NCBI RefSeq assembly: GCF_000968685.2
Contig: NZ_LAKD02000053.1
Coordinates: forward strand, 1 to 46,040
DNA from: Streptomyces antioxidans
GTDB taxonomy: Bacteria; Actinomycetota; Actinomycetes; Streptomycetales; Streptomycetaceae
Direction of reading: 5' to 3'
DNA: 46,040 nucleotides
Both the position numbers and the translations under genes were made by a program. The first letter of the stretch is position 1. The number at the start of each line of letters is the position of its first letter. Of this stretch, positions 16,206-22,893 are shown piece after piece. The notes beneath the pieces were generated by a model, which was not told the DNA's origin, ran no database searches, and saw only the letters and a list, made by a program, of their open reading frames with translations.

Positions 16206-17150
16206 GTGTCAACTGTGAGCGAGACTACGCACGACGGTGCGGTAGCCGTGAGTGGCCCGCCATCGGCCGACGACGGCCTGTCCCCGGCCGAGCTGGCGCG
16301 GAAGTACGAGCTGTCGGTGAGCGGCGCCCGGGTGGGCCTCGGCGAGTACATCCGCCAGATGTGGGGCCGGCGTCACTTCATCGTGGCCTTCTCGTCGGCC
16401 AAGCTCACTGCCCAGTACAGCCAGGCCAAGATGGGCCAGCTGTGGCAGGTGGTGACCCCGCTGCTCAACGCGGCGGTGTACTTCTTCATCTTCGGTCTCC
16501 TGCTGGGCGGCAGGGGCGGAATGAAGAACGACATGTACATCCCGTTCCTGGTGACGGGTGTGTTCGTCTTCACCTTCACCCAGGCGTCCGCCATGGCGGG
16601 CGTACGGGCCATCTCCGGGAACCTGGGGCTGGTGCGGGCCCTGCACTTCCCACGGGCCTCGCTCCCCATCTCGTTCGCGCTCCAGCAGCTCCAGCAGCTG
16701 CTCTTCTCGATGATCGTGCTGGCCGCCGTGCTGCTGGGGTTCGGGCACTTCCCCGCCTTCGCGTGGATCCTGGTCATCCCGGTCCTGGCGCTGCAGTTCG
16801 TCTTCAATGTCGGTCTGGCCCTGGTCCTGGCCCGGATGGGGGCCAAGACGCCCGACCTCGCGCAGCTGCTGCCGTTTATCCTGCGTACGTGGATGTACGC
16901 CTCCGGTGTGATGTACCCGCTGGAGCACATGCTGCAGAAGGCGGGGGCTCACTCCTGGGTCTCCGACATCCTGCTGGCCAACCCGGCGGCGGTCTATATG
17001 GATCTGATGCGGTACGCGCTGATCGAGAACTACTCCGGGGAGAACCTGCCGTCGCACGTCTGGGCGCTGGCGCTGGGGTGGGCGGTGCTGCTGGGCGTCG
17101 GGGGATTCGTGTACTTCTGGAAGGCAGAGGAGCGGTACGGCCGTGGCTGA
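16206..17150 (+). CDS. ABC-2 type exporter permease, polysaccharide/teichoic acid type
   Basis: This 314-aa permease has about 55 soluble N-terminal residues followed by roughly six transmembrane helices. FSSAKLTAQYSQAKMGQLW, just before helix I, is the amphipathic segment seen in TagG/Wzm-type permeases. It overlaps the ATPase gene by 8 bp, so the two form one transporter. Such exporters carry undecaprenyl-linked polymers or glycolipids across the membrane. Two GTG starts (16206 and 16215) are possible and neither has a strong Shine-Dalgarno. The 70-bp gap upstream is the largest in this operon and might hold an internal promoter. Confidence 0.9.
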   Translation: MSTVSETTHDGAVAVSGPPSADDGLSPAELARKYELSVSGARVGLGEYIRQMWGRRHFIVAFSSAKLTAQYSQAKMGQLWQVVTPLLNAAVYFFIFGLLLGGRGGMKNDMYIPFLVTGVFVFTFTQASAMAGVRAISGNLGLVRALHFPRASLPISFALQQLQQLLFSMIVLAAVLLGFGHFPAFAWILVIPVLALQFVFNVGLALVLARMGAKTPDLAQLLPFILRTWMYASGVMYPLEHMLQKAGAHSWVSDILLANPAAVYMDLMRYALIENYSGENLPSHVWALALGWAVLLGVGGFVYFWKAEERYGRG

Positions 17151-17976
17151 GCAAACCCTCGACAAAGGTGCCCAGGCGGGGCAGGCCGAAGAGGCCGTCC
17201 GGGCGGCTTCCGCGCCGGCGCGGGTGCCCACTGTCATCGCCGACGATGTCCACATCGTCTACCGGGTGAACGGCGGCCCCAAGGGGAAGGGCAGCGCCAC
17301 CGCCGCCCTCAGCCGCTTGCTGGGCCGTAAGAGCGCCCCGGGCATGCGGGAGGTGCACGCGGTGCGCGGGGTCACCTTCGTGGCGTACAAGGGCGAGTCG
17401 ATCGGTCTGATCGGGTCCAATGGCTCGGGGAAGTCGACCCTGCTCAAGGCCGTCGCGGGGCTGCTGCCGACCGAGCGCGGCAAGGTCTACACCAACGGTC
17501 AGCCGTCGCTGCTCGGTGTGAACGCGGCGCTGATGAACGACCTCACCGGTGAGCGGAACGTGATCCTCGGTGGTCTGGCCATGGGCATGTCGCGCGAGCA
17601 GATCCGGGAGCGGTACCAGGGCATCGTGGACTTCTCGGGCATCAATGAGAAGGGTGACTTCATCACCCTGCCGATGCGTACGTACTCCTCCGGTATGGCG
17701 GCCCGGCTGCGGTTCTCCATCGCGGCGGCCAAGGACCACGATGTGCTGATGATCGACGAGGCGCTGGCCACCGGTGACAGGAAGTTCCAGAAGCGCTCCG
17801 AGGCCCGGATCCGCGAGCTGCGCCAGGAGGCGGGCACGGTCTTCCTGGTCAGCCACAACAACAAGTCCATCCGGGACACCTGTGACCGGGTGCTGTGGCT
17901 GGAGAAGGGCGAGCTGCTGATGGACGGCCCGACCGACGAGGTCATCAAGGCGTACGAGAAGGAGACCGGCAAGTAG
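17143..17976 (+). CDS. ABC exporter ATP-binding subunit, TagH/Wzt-like
   Basis: This is a 277-aa ATPase with Walker A GSNGSGKST, a signature of the polymer-exporter type (TYSSGMAARLRFSIA) and Walker B VLMIDEALATGD followed by the H-loop LVSHNNKS. The YSSGM form is typical of TagH, KpsT and Wzt ATPases. The C-terminal carbohydrate-binding extension of Wzt is absent, so substrate recognition must lie elsewhere. GTG 17143 lies inside the permease gene. A strong terminator follows 45 bp after the stop, closing the surface-polymer operon. Confidence 0.92.
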   Translation: MAEQTLDKGAQAGQAEEAVRAASAPARVPTVIADDVHIVYRVNGGPKGKGSATAALSRLLGRKSAPGMREVHAVRGVTFVAYKGESIGLIGSNGSGKSTLLKAVAGLLPTERGKVYTNGQPSLLGVNAALMNDLTGERNVILGGLAMGMSREQIRERYQGIVDFSGINEKGDFITLPMRTYSSGMAARLRFSIAAAKDHDVLMIDEALATGDRKFQKRSEARIRELRQEAGTVFLVSHNNKSIRDTCDRVLWLEKGELLMDGPTDEVIKAYEKETGK

Positions 17977-18021
17977 CCGCTCCGCGAACGCCGTTCCCCA
18001 GCCGTCTCCCATAGACCATCA

Positions 18022-18048
18022 GGCCCCGCCGGGCAACCCGGCGGGGCC
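18022..18048 (+). terminator. Rho-independent terminator ending the surface-polymer operon
   Basis: GGCCCCGCCGGG (18022-18033) pairs perfectly with CCCGGCGGGGCC (18037-18048) around a 3-nt loop (CAA) and is followed by TTGTTGT. A 12-bp GC stem plus T-rich tail makes this the clearest intrinsic terminator in the window. It marks the left boundary of the secondary-metabolism island. Confidence 0.88.
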
Positions 18049-18149
18049 TTGTTGTCCACAAGCGGACCATGTACCCCGGATGGGAATGGGCGTGGCACCG
18101 TGGCACGTTGAGCAGAGCGACGGGGGAATCTGCACGGGGGGCTGACGGG

Positions 18150-18977
18150 GTGGTCAACAGCGGTGCCGTGGGCGGAAGCGGTCATGCCGAGAGGGTGTTC
18201 CGCGTGCAGCGGGCCTTCACCCAGCTCGGCGGGCGGGCCCATGGGCCCGGGGCGCTGGCCAGAGCGGCTGATCTGGACGACTCGACCGTGTACCGGATCC
18301 TCCAGTCCGGGGTGCACCAGGGCATCTTCGTCCGCGAGGGCCGGGGTCTGTACCGGCTGGGTTCGGCGGCCCCGCAGCTCGGCCTGAAGGCCCTGGCCCA
18401 CTCGCCCGCGCCGGAGGCCGCCCACGCCCTCCTGGAGGCGCTGCGCCGGGACACCGGGGGGCTGGTCTTCCTCTATCTGCTGGCGCCGTTCGGCGGCGCG
18501 CACCGGCAGTGCGTCGACATGGCCGTCGGGGACTCCGATCTGACGGAGCTGGGGATGACGCCGCGCGCGGTGCAGACCGTCGAGCACTCGCTGCGGGTGG
18601 GGGCCGCGGGGCGGGCCATCCTGGCGTATCTGCCGGAGACCATCCAGGCGGAGGTGCTGGACCGGCCGGTGCCGGCCGAGGCCGGTCCCGGCGCCTTCCG
18701 GGACGACGTACGGCTCCTGGCCTCGCTGGACCGGATCAGGGCCCGGGGGTACGCCCTGGGGCACGAGGAGTGCGCGGCGGGGTGGAACGAGTGCGCGGCG
18801 CCGGTCACCTGGGACGGGCTGGTCATGGGCTCGGTGCTGGTGATGAAGCCCAAACGGATCATGACGCGGTGTCCGGTGACCGTCATCGAGGCGGTGGAGC
18901 GGACGGCGGCGGACCTGGCCGATCTGGGCCGGGGCCGTCCCGCCGGTTCGGATGTCAATGATTCGAGAATGAAGTAA
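18150..18977 (+). CDS. IclR-type transcriptional regulator
   Basis: This is a 275-aa regulator. The winged helix lies at about residues 8-70: VFRVQRAFTQLGGRAHGPGA, then ADLDDSTVYRILQSG as recognition region and GRGLYRLGSAA as the wing. The effector-binding domain follows, with SLRVGAAGRAILAYLPE and LGHEECAAGWNECAAPV, the usual IclR pocket region. IclR proteins sense small organic acids or pathway metabolites. GTG 18150 is chosen because family sequence begins about ten residues later and a G-rich stretch precedes it; the frame extends to 18069 through the terminator tail, which makes the longer form unlikely. Its position at the left edge of the island suggests a cluster-linked regulator; its targets are unknown. 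Confidence 0.85.
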   Translation: MVNSGAVGGSGHAERVFRVQRAFTQLGGRAHGPGALARAADLDDSTVYRILQSGVHQGIFVREGRGLYRLGSAAPQLGLKALAHSPAPEAAHALLEALRRDTGGLVFLYLLAPFGGAHRQCVDMAVGDSDLTELGMTPRAVQTVEHSLRVGAAGRAILAYLPETIQAEVLDRPVPAEAGPGAFRDDVRLLASLDRIRARGYALGHEECAAGWNECAAPVTWDGLVMGSVLVMKPKRIMTRCPVTVIEAVERTAADLADLGRGRPAGSDVNDSRMK

Positions 18978-18983
18978 ATTTAC
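18974..18983. promoter_or_regulatory. AT-rich palindrome overlapping the IclR stop codon
   Basis: GTAAATTTAC is a perfect 10-bp palindrome covering the TAA stop. Two related half-sites, GGTAAC (18984) and GTAAAC (18993), follow. The stretch 18961-19020 is about 42% GC, very low for this genome, so the element stands out. It lies between the IclR gene and the next promoter; regulator unknown. Confidence 0.4.
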
Positions 18984-19023
18984 GGTAACAGCAGTAAACG
19001 TGAAGCGCATTCTCCGCACTTCA

Positions 19024-19056
19024 CCGGCCCTTTCTCGCGAGGCGAGAAAGGGCCGG
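19024..19056 (+). terminator. Strong hairpin downstream of the IclR gene
   Basis: CCGGCCCTTTCTCGC (19024-19038) pairs without mismatch with GCGAGAAAGGGCCGG (19042-19056) around a 3-nt loop. The 15-bp stem is very stable; the following AAATCC is not a U-tract, so this is a stem-only terminator of the kind common in Streptomyces. Confidence 0.8.
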
Positions 19057-19062
19057 AAATCC

Positions 19063-19093
19063 TTGACTCATACGGGCGTGCGGCCGCAATAAT
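19063..19093 (+). promoter_or_regulatory. Putative promoter of the LuxR-type gene
   Basis: TTGACT (19063-19068) and AATAAT (19088-19093) are close to the -35 and -10 consensus, with a slightly long 19-bp spacer. They are placed right after the IclR terminator and about 75 bp before the GTG start at 19168. Such a good housekeeping-like -10 is rare in this GC-rich sequence. Confidence 0.5.
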
Positions 19094-19167
19094 CAAGAGG
19101 GCAATCTCGTCTGATTCTTGCATGCTCGGCGGCTCGATGAGCCGTCTCACCAGGGGGAAATATCACC

Positions 19168-19470
19168 GTGTCCGACCGGGGCGGTCTCGCCGTCGTACTC
19201 GATAATCCGGCGCCCAACTGGGCGCGGGAGCTGGAACGTGTGCCGTTGTTATCAGCCAGGGAGGGCGAGACGTTTGCGCTGCTCGGCGCGGGCTGGTCCA
19301 ACCGCCGTATCGCGCTGCGGCTCCAAGTGACCGAGCGCACGGTGAAGGCGCATGTGGCGTCAATACTCGCCAAACTGCAGGTGGAATCGCGGCTTCAGGC
19401 CGGTCTGGTCGCGCTCAGCTATCGCCACCTGTACCAAAGTACAGTTCCGGGAAGGGCCGTGGCCGGTTAG
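19168..19470 (+). CDS. Stand-alone LuxR/GerE-type HTH regulator
   Basis: This 100-aa protein consists almost only of a LuxR-type DNA-binding domain (residues 26-90): LSAREGETFALLGAGWSNRR, IALRLQVTERTVKAHVAS and ILAKLQVESRLQ. There is no receiver, PAS or ATPase domain, so it is like a GerE-sized single-domain regulator and has no visible signal input. GTG 19168 follows AGGGGGA. It lies between the IclR gene and the MFS exporter, and a 19-bp inverted repeat precedes the exporter. I infer a local activator of the exporter or the biosynthetic operon. Confidence 0.85.
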   Translation: MSDRGGLAVVLDNPAPNWARELERVPLLSAREGETFALLGAGWSNRRIALRLQVTERTVKAHVASILAKLQVESRLQAGLVALSYRHLYQSTVPGRAVAG

Positions 19471-19489
19471 CGTTGCCCCGTCTGCCCCT

Positions 19490-19508
19490 TTATCCGTCGG
19501 CCGGATAA
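19490..19508. promoter_or_regulatory. Inverted repeat upstream of the MFS exporter gene
   Basis: TTATCCG (19490-19496) and CGGATAA (19502-19508) are exact inverted copies separated by 5 bp, about 54 bp before the exporter start. Symmetry, length and AT-containing half-sites suit a dimeric regulator such as a LuxR- or TetR-type protein. I did not notice a second copy elsewhere in the window, but this was not an exhaustive search. Confidence 0.5.
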
Positions 19509-19561
19509 CGACGTGAACCAATCTGCCGCACAGCAATCGCGCCGTCCTAGGAAAGGTATTC

Positions 19562-21028
19562 ATGACTGACCGTTCCGGCCCGAGCGGAATGAACCCCGTG
19601 TGGACGCTGGTGGTGTCCGGACTCACCGTCTTCATGGCCGCCTTGGACAACCTCGTCGTCATCACCGCGCTGCCCGCCATTCAGCAGGACCTGGGCACCA
19701 GCCTCCAGGACCTGGAGTGGACGGTGAACGGCTACACCCTCACCTTCTCGGTCTTCCTGATGGCCGGTGCGGCCGCCGGTGACCGGTTCGGCCGCCGCCG
19801 GGTGTTCCTGGCCGGCCTGGTCGTCTTCACCGGGGCCTCCGCCGCCGCGGCGCTGTCCGACAGCGCGGACTCCCTGATCGCCGCCCGTGCCGTACAGGGC
19901 CTCGGGGCGGCCGTGGTGATGCCGCTGACGCTCACCCTGCTGACCGTGGCCGTCCCCGAGCGCCGCCGCGGTCTCGCGCTGGGCGTCTGGGGTGCCCTCA
20001 GCGGGCTCGCGGTCGCGCTCGGCCCGCTGATCGGCGGCGCCGTGGTGGAGAAGATCTCCTGGGAGTGGATCTTCTGGGTCAATGTGCCGATCGGCGTGGC
20101 GGTGCTGGTGCTCGGCCTGTGGAAGCTGGCCGAGTCCACCCGCCCGGACACCTCGCTGGACCCGGTGGGCACCGTCCTGGTCAGCGTCGGGGTGTTCGGC
20201 GTGGTCTACGCGCTGGTGTCCACCACCGAACACGGCTGGTCCAGCGGGCGGGTGCTCGGCTTCCTGGCCGGTGGCCTGGTGGTGCTCGCGCTCTTCGTCG
20301 GCTGGGAGCTGCGGACGGCCCAACCGATGCTGCCGATGCGGCTGTTCGCCAACCGCGCGTTCAGCGCGGTCAACGCGGCCAGCCTGCTGATGTTCGCGGC
20401 CATGTTCGGACTGGTCTTCCTGCTCACCCAGTTCATGCAGAACATCCAGGGCTTCTCACCGCTGGAGGCGGGCGTGAAGATGCTGCCGTGGACGGCGATG
20501 CCGGTCGTGGTCGCCCCGCTGGCGGCGCTGCTGACCGCCCGGCTCGGCAACCGTCTGGTGGTCGCCGCGGGGCTGCTGTTCGAGGCCGCGGGCCTCGGCT
20601 GGCTGGCGTCCGTGGTGAGCGCCGACACCGCCTACGCCGACCAGGTGCCCGGTCTGGTGCTCGGCGGAGTCGGCCTGGGGCTGTTCTTCTCGCCCGTCGC
20701 GGAAATGGCGATGAACGTCGTCGCACCCCGCGACCAGGGAATCGCCTCGGGCGCCAACAACACCTTCCGTGAGCTCGGCGGCGCACTCGGCGTCGCGGTA
20801 CTCACCTCCGTATTCACCACACTGGGCGGCTACGGCTCGCCCCAGGAATTCGTGGACGGGCTGCGGCCCGCCGCCTGGATCGGCGCCGGAATCGCCGCCT
20901 TCGGTTGTCTGGCCATTCTCCTGGCACCGCGCGGCGGTACCACACCGACCGCCGAAACCAAGGTGATTTCTTCGGGAGCCGTCGAGGATTCATATAAGGG
21001 AAACCTCCCGAGCCAGTCGCGCAACTAA
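19562..21028 (+). CDS. MFS exporter, DHA2 family (14 TM, EmrB/QacA-like)
   Basis: This 488-aa protein has about 14 hydrophobic helices. The N-terminal helix carries FMAALDNLVVITALPAIQQD, which corresponds to the DHA2 motif D1 (LDxTVVNVALP). Motif A reads AGDRFGRRRVFLAGL and motif C appears near GLAVALGPLIGGAVV. These drug:H+ antiporters export hydrophobic compounds, and in biosynthetic clusters they usually export the product. ATG 19562 is preceded by GGAAAGG. It lies directly upstream of the FAD enzyme and the synthase operon, so export or self-protection for the cluster product is the natural inference. Confidence 0.92.
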   Translation: MTDRSGPSGMNPVWTLVVSGLTVFMAALDNLVVITALPAIQQDLGTSLQDLEWTVNGYTLTFSVFLMAGAAAGDRFGRRRVFLAGLVVFTGASAAAALSDSADSLIAARAVQGLGAAVVMPLTLTLLTVAVPERRRGLALGVWGALSGLAVALGPLIGGAVVEKISWEWIFWVNVPIGVAVLVLGLWKLAESTRPDTSLDPVGTVLVSVGVFGVVYALVSTTEHGWSSGRVLGFLAGGLVVLALFVGWELRTAQPMLPMRLFANRAFSAVNAASLLMFAAMFGLVFLLTQFMQNIQGFSPLEAGVKMLPWTAMPVVVAPLAALLTARLGNRLVVAAGLLFEAAGLGWLASVVSADTAYADQVPGLVLGGVGLGLFFSPVAEMAMNVVAPRDQGIASGANNTFRELGGALGVAVLTSVFTTLGGYGSPQEFVDGLRPAAWIGAGIAAFGCLAILLAPRGGTTPTAETKVISSGAVEDSYKGNLPSQSRN

Positions 21029-21109
21029 TCTCGACCGAGCGAAGTCAGAGCGAACAAGATGATCCACCGGCCCCCGGAATCCGGGTGACCGCTGGGTGTG
21101 GGGGACGCT

Positions 21110-22483
21110 ATGTACGACGTCATTGTGGTAGGAGCGCGCATCAGCGGGTCAGCGACCGCGATGCTCCTGGCGAGAGCCGGGTACCGGGTCCTTCTTCTCG
21201 ACCGGGCGAAATTCCCCGGTGGTAAGGGGGCCGCCACCAATCTGGTCCACCCTCCGGGAATTCTCCGGCTGAAGCGCTGGGGGCTGCTGGACGAGGTGGC
21301 CGCCACCGGCTGCCCGCCCATTCACTCCTACGGTCTGCAGAGCGGCCCGGTCCAGCTGATGGCCAAGCTGCCCGCCGTCGAGGGCGTGGCCGAGGCGTAC
21401 TCCCCGGAGCGCCGCAAGCTGGACGAGATCCTGCTGGAGGCCGCGGTCAAGGCCGGGGCGGAGCTGCGGGAGCGGGTCGCGCTGCGGGAACTGCTGACGG
21501 ACGCCCAGGGCACCGTCATCGGCGTCCGGGCCGAGACCGAGGACCGTACCCCCGTCGTCGAGCACGCCCGGCTGGTCGTGGGCGCCGACGGCTCGAACTC
21601 CACCGTCGCCCGGCTGGTGGGGGCCGAGAAGTACGACTCCCATCCGGTGCTCAACAAGAGCCACTGGTCGTACTGGGCCGATCTGCCGCACGACGGCAAG
21701 GTGCGCACCTACCGCCACCGCCATCAGCACGCCTTCACCTGGCCCACCCACGACGGCCTGACCATCGTCGGACTGGCCCTGCCGGTCGGGGACTTCAAGG
21801 CGTCCGCCGACCAGGAGCGCGACGCCACGGTCATCTCCGCCTTCGAGGAGGTCGACCCGGAGTTCGCCGCGCGGCTGCGGGAGACCCGGCGCACCGACAC
21901 GTGGATGACCGGCGCGGTCCCCAACTTCCTGCGCCAGTGTCACGGCCCCGGCTGGGCCCTGACCGGTGACGCGGGCTACACCCGCGACCCCATCACCGCC
22001 GCCGGTATCACCGACTCGCTGCGCGGGGCCGAACTGCTCGTGGAGGCCGTGGCACCGGCCCTGGCCGGGGACCGCGACCTCGCGCCCGCCCTCGCCGACT
22101 ACGCCAGGTGCCGCGACGCCCTGGTGAGCGGCCACTTCCAGTACACCCGCGACCACGCCACGATCGCCGACTACAACCGCGAGGAGCTGGAGTTCATCCG
22201 GGCGATGGCACGCAGCCCGCACCACGGCAGCGGCATGGTCGGGATGTTCGCCACCATCGTCCCGCCCGCCGAGTTCTACTCCCCGGCCAATATCCACGCC
22301 CTCTTCGACCACATCCCGCCGGGCTCCGAGCCGGGCTGGAAGATCCGGATGGTGCGCTGGCTCGTCCGCGGCGCCCCCCGGCATCTGCCCCCGGCCACCC
22401 GGCTCGCCGACCGGCTGATCGCCGCCAACCTCGGGAGCATGGGCACCTTCCTGCTCGGCTCCCCGGTCGCCCGCGCGGCCTAG
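21110..22483 (+). CDS. FAD-dependent oxidoreductase (group A monooxygenase-like)
   Basis: This is a 457-aa flavoprotein. The N-terminal Rossmann motif is VIVVGARISGSATAMLLARA, the DG motif is LVVGADGSNSTVARLVGA (about residues 158-175) and the GD motif is LTGDAGYTRDPITAAGITD (about 284-302). This order is that of aromatic hydroxylases, geranylgeranyl-reductase-like enzymes and some halogenases. I see no WxWxIP halogenase signature, so hydroxylation, epoxidation or a saturating/desaturating step is more likely. ATG 21110 follows GGGGG at 5 nt; GTG 21098 is the alternative. It lies between the exporter and the synthase operon; I infer a tailoring enzyme. Confidence 0.85.
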   Translation: MYDVIVVGARISGSATAMLLARAGYRVLLLDRAKFPGGKGAATNLVHPPGILRLKRWGLLDEVAATGCPPIHSYGLQSGPVQLMAKLPAVEGVAEAYSPERRKLDEILLEAAVKAGAELRERVALRELLTDAQGTVIGVRAETEDRTPVVEHARLVVGADGSNSTVARLVGAEKYDSHPVLNKSHWSYWADLPHDGKVRTYRHRHQHAFTWPTHDGLTIVGLALPVGDFKASADQERDATVISAFEEVDPEFAARLRETRRTDTWMTGAVPNFLRQCHGPGWALTGDAGYTRDPITAAGITDSLRGAELLVEAVAPALAGDRDLAPALADYARCRDALVSGHFQYTRDHATIADYNREELEFIRAMARSPHHGSGMVGMFATIVPPAEFYSPANIHALFDHIPPGSEPGWKIRMVRWLVRGAPRHLPPATRLADRLIAANLGSMGTFLLGSPVARAA

Positions 22484-22754
22484 GGGGTGTCCGACGGTAC
22501 GCGTACGCCTGCGGCGGGCTGCTCCCCTCCCCGCCCCTTCCACAGCATCGATATGCGGCTCCGCCGCGTGGCTGGGACCCCGCCCCGGACCCCGCTCCTC
22601 AATCTCCCCCGGCTACCGCTGGGAGGTGTCCCCTGGAGGGGCTGATCTCAGCCCGTCCGGCGATTGAGGACACGTCCGAAGGGCGTACCGGGCCCAGGGG
22701 CGAAGCCCCTGTAACGGGACGGGGCGGGGAGGGGAAAGGTCCGCCGGACACCCC
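22484..22754. repeat. Large inverted-repeat intergenic element (MITE-like)
   Basis: The 410-bp gap before the AT-ACP gene contains a nested, nearly symmetrical structure. Outer arms are GGGGTGTCCGACGG (22484-22497) and CCGCCGGACACCCC (22741-22754), with one mismatch. Inner arms are CCCCTCCCCGCCCC (22524-22537) and GGGGCGGGGAGGGG (22721-22734), exact. Further pairs are CTCCTCAATC with GATTGAGGA, and a small hairpin AGGGGC-GAA-GCCCCT near 22696-22710. From memory, similar G/C-rich palindromic units recur between genes in many Streptomyces genomes. It could be a non-autonomous mobile unit, or it could fold in RNA and act as a terminator after the FAD gene. Confidence 0.7.
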
Positions 22755-22893
22755 GTAGCCGGACTCCCTCGCGCCACGCCCACCGGGCACGGCCGCGACC
22801 TCATAACGGCCTTCGGCCGCCCACAGCGCCGCGCCACCCGCGCGGGTGGCGCACCTCATCCACCGTCACCACCACAGCCATGGAGGCATCGCC

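Noticed and set aside
21110..22483. FAD-dependent halogenase
   Set aside because: The general fold fits, but the WxWxIP motif and the usual halogenase active-site lysine region are not visible.
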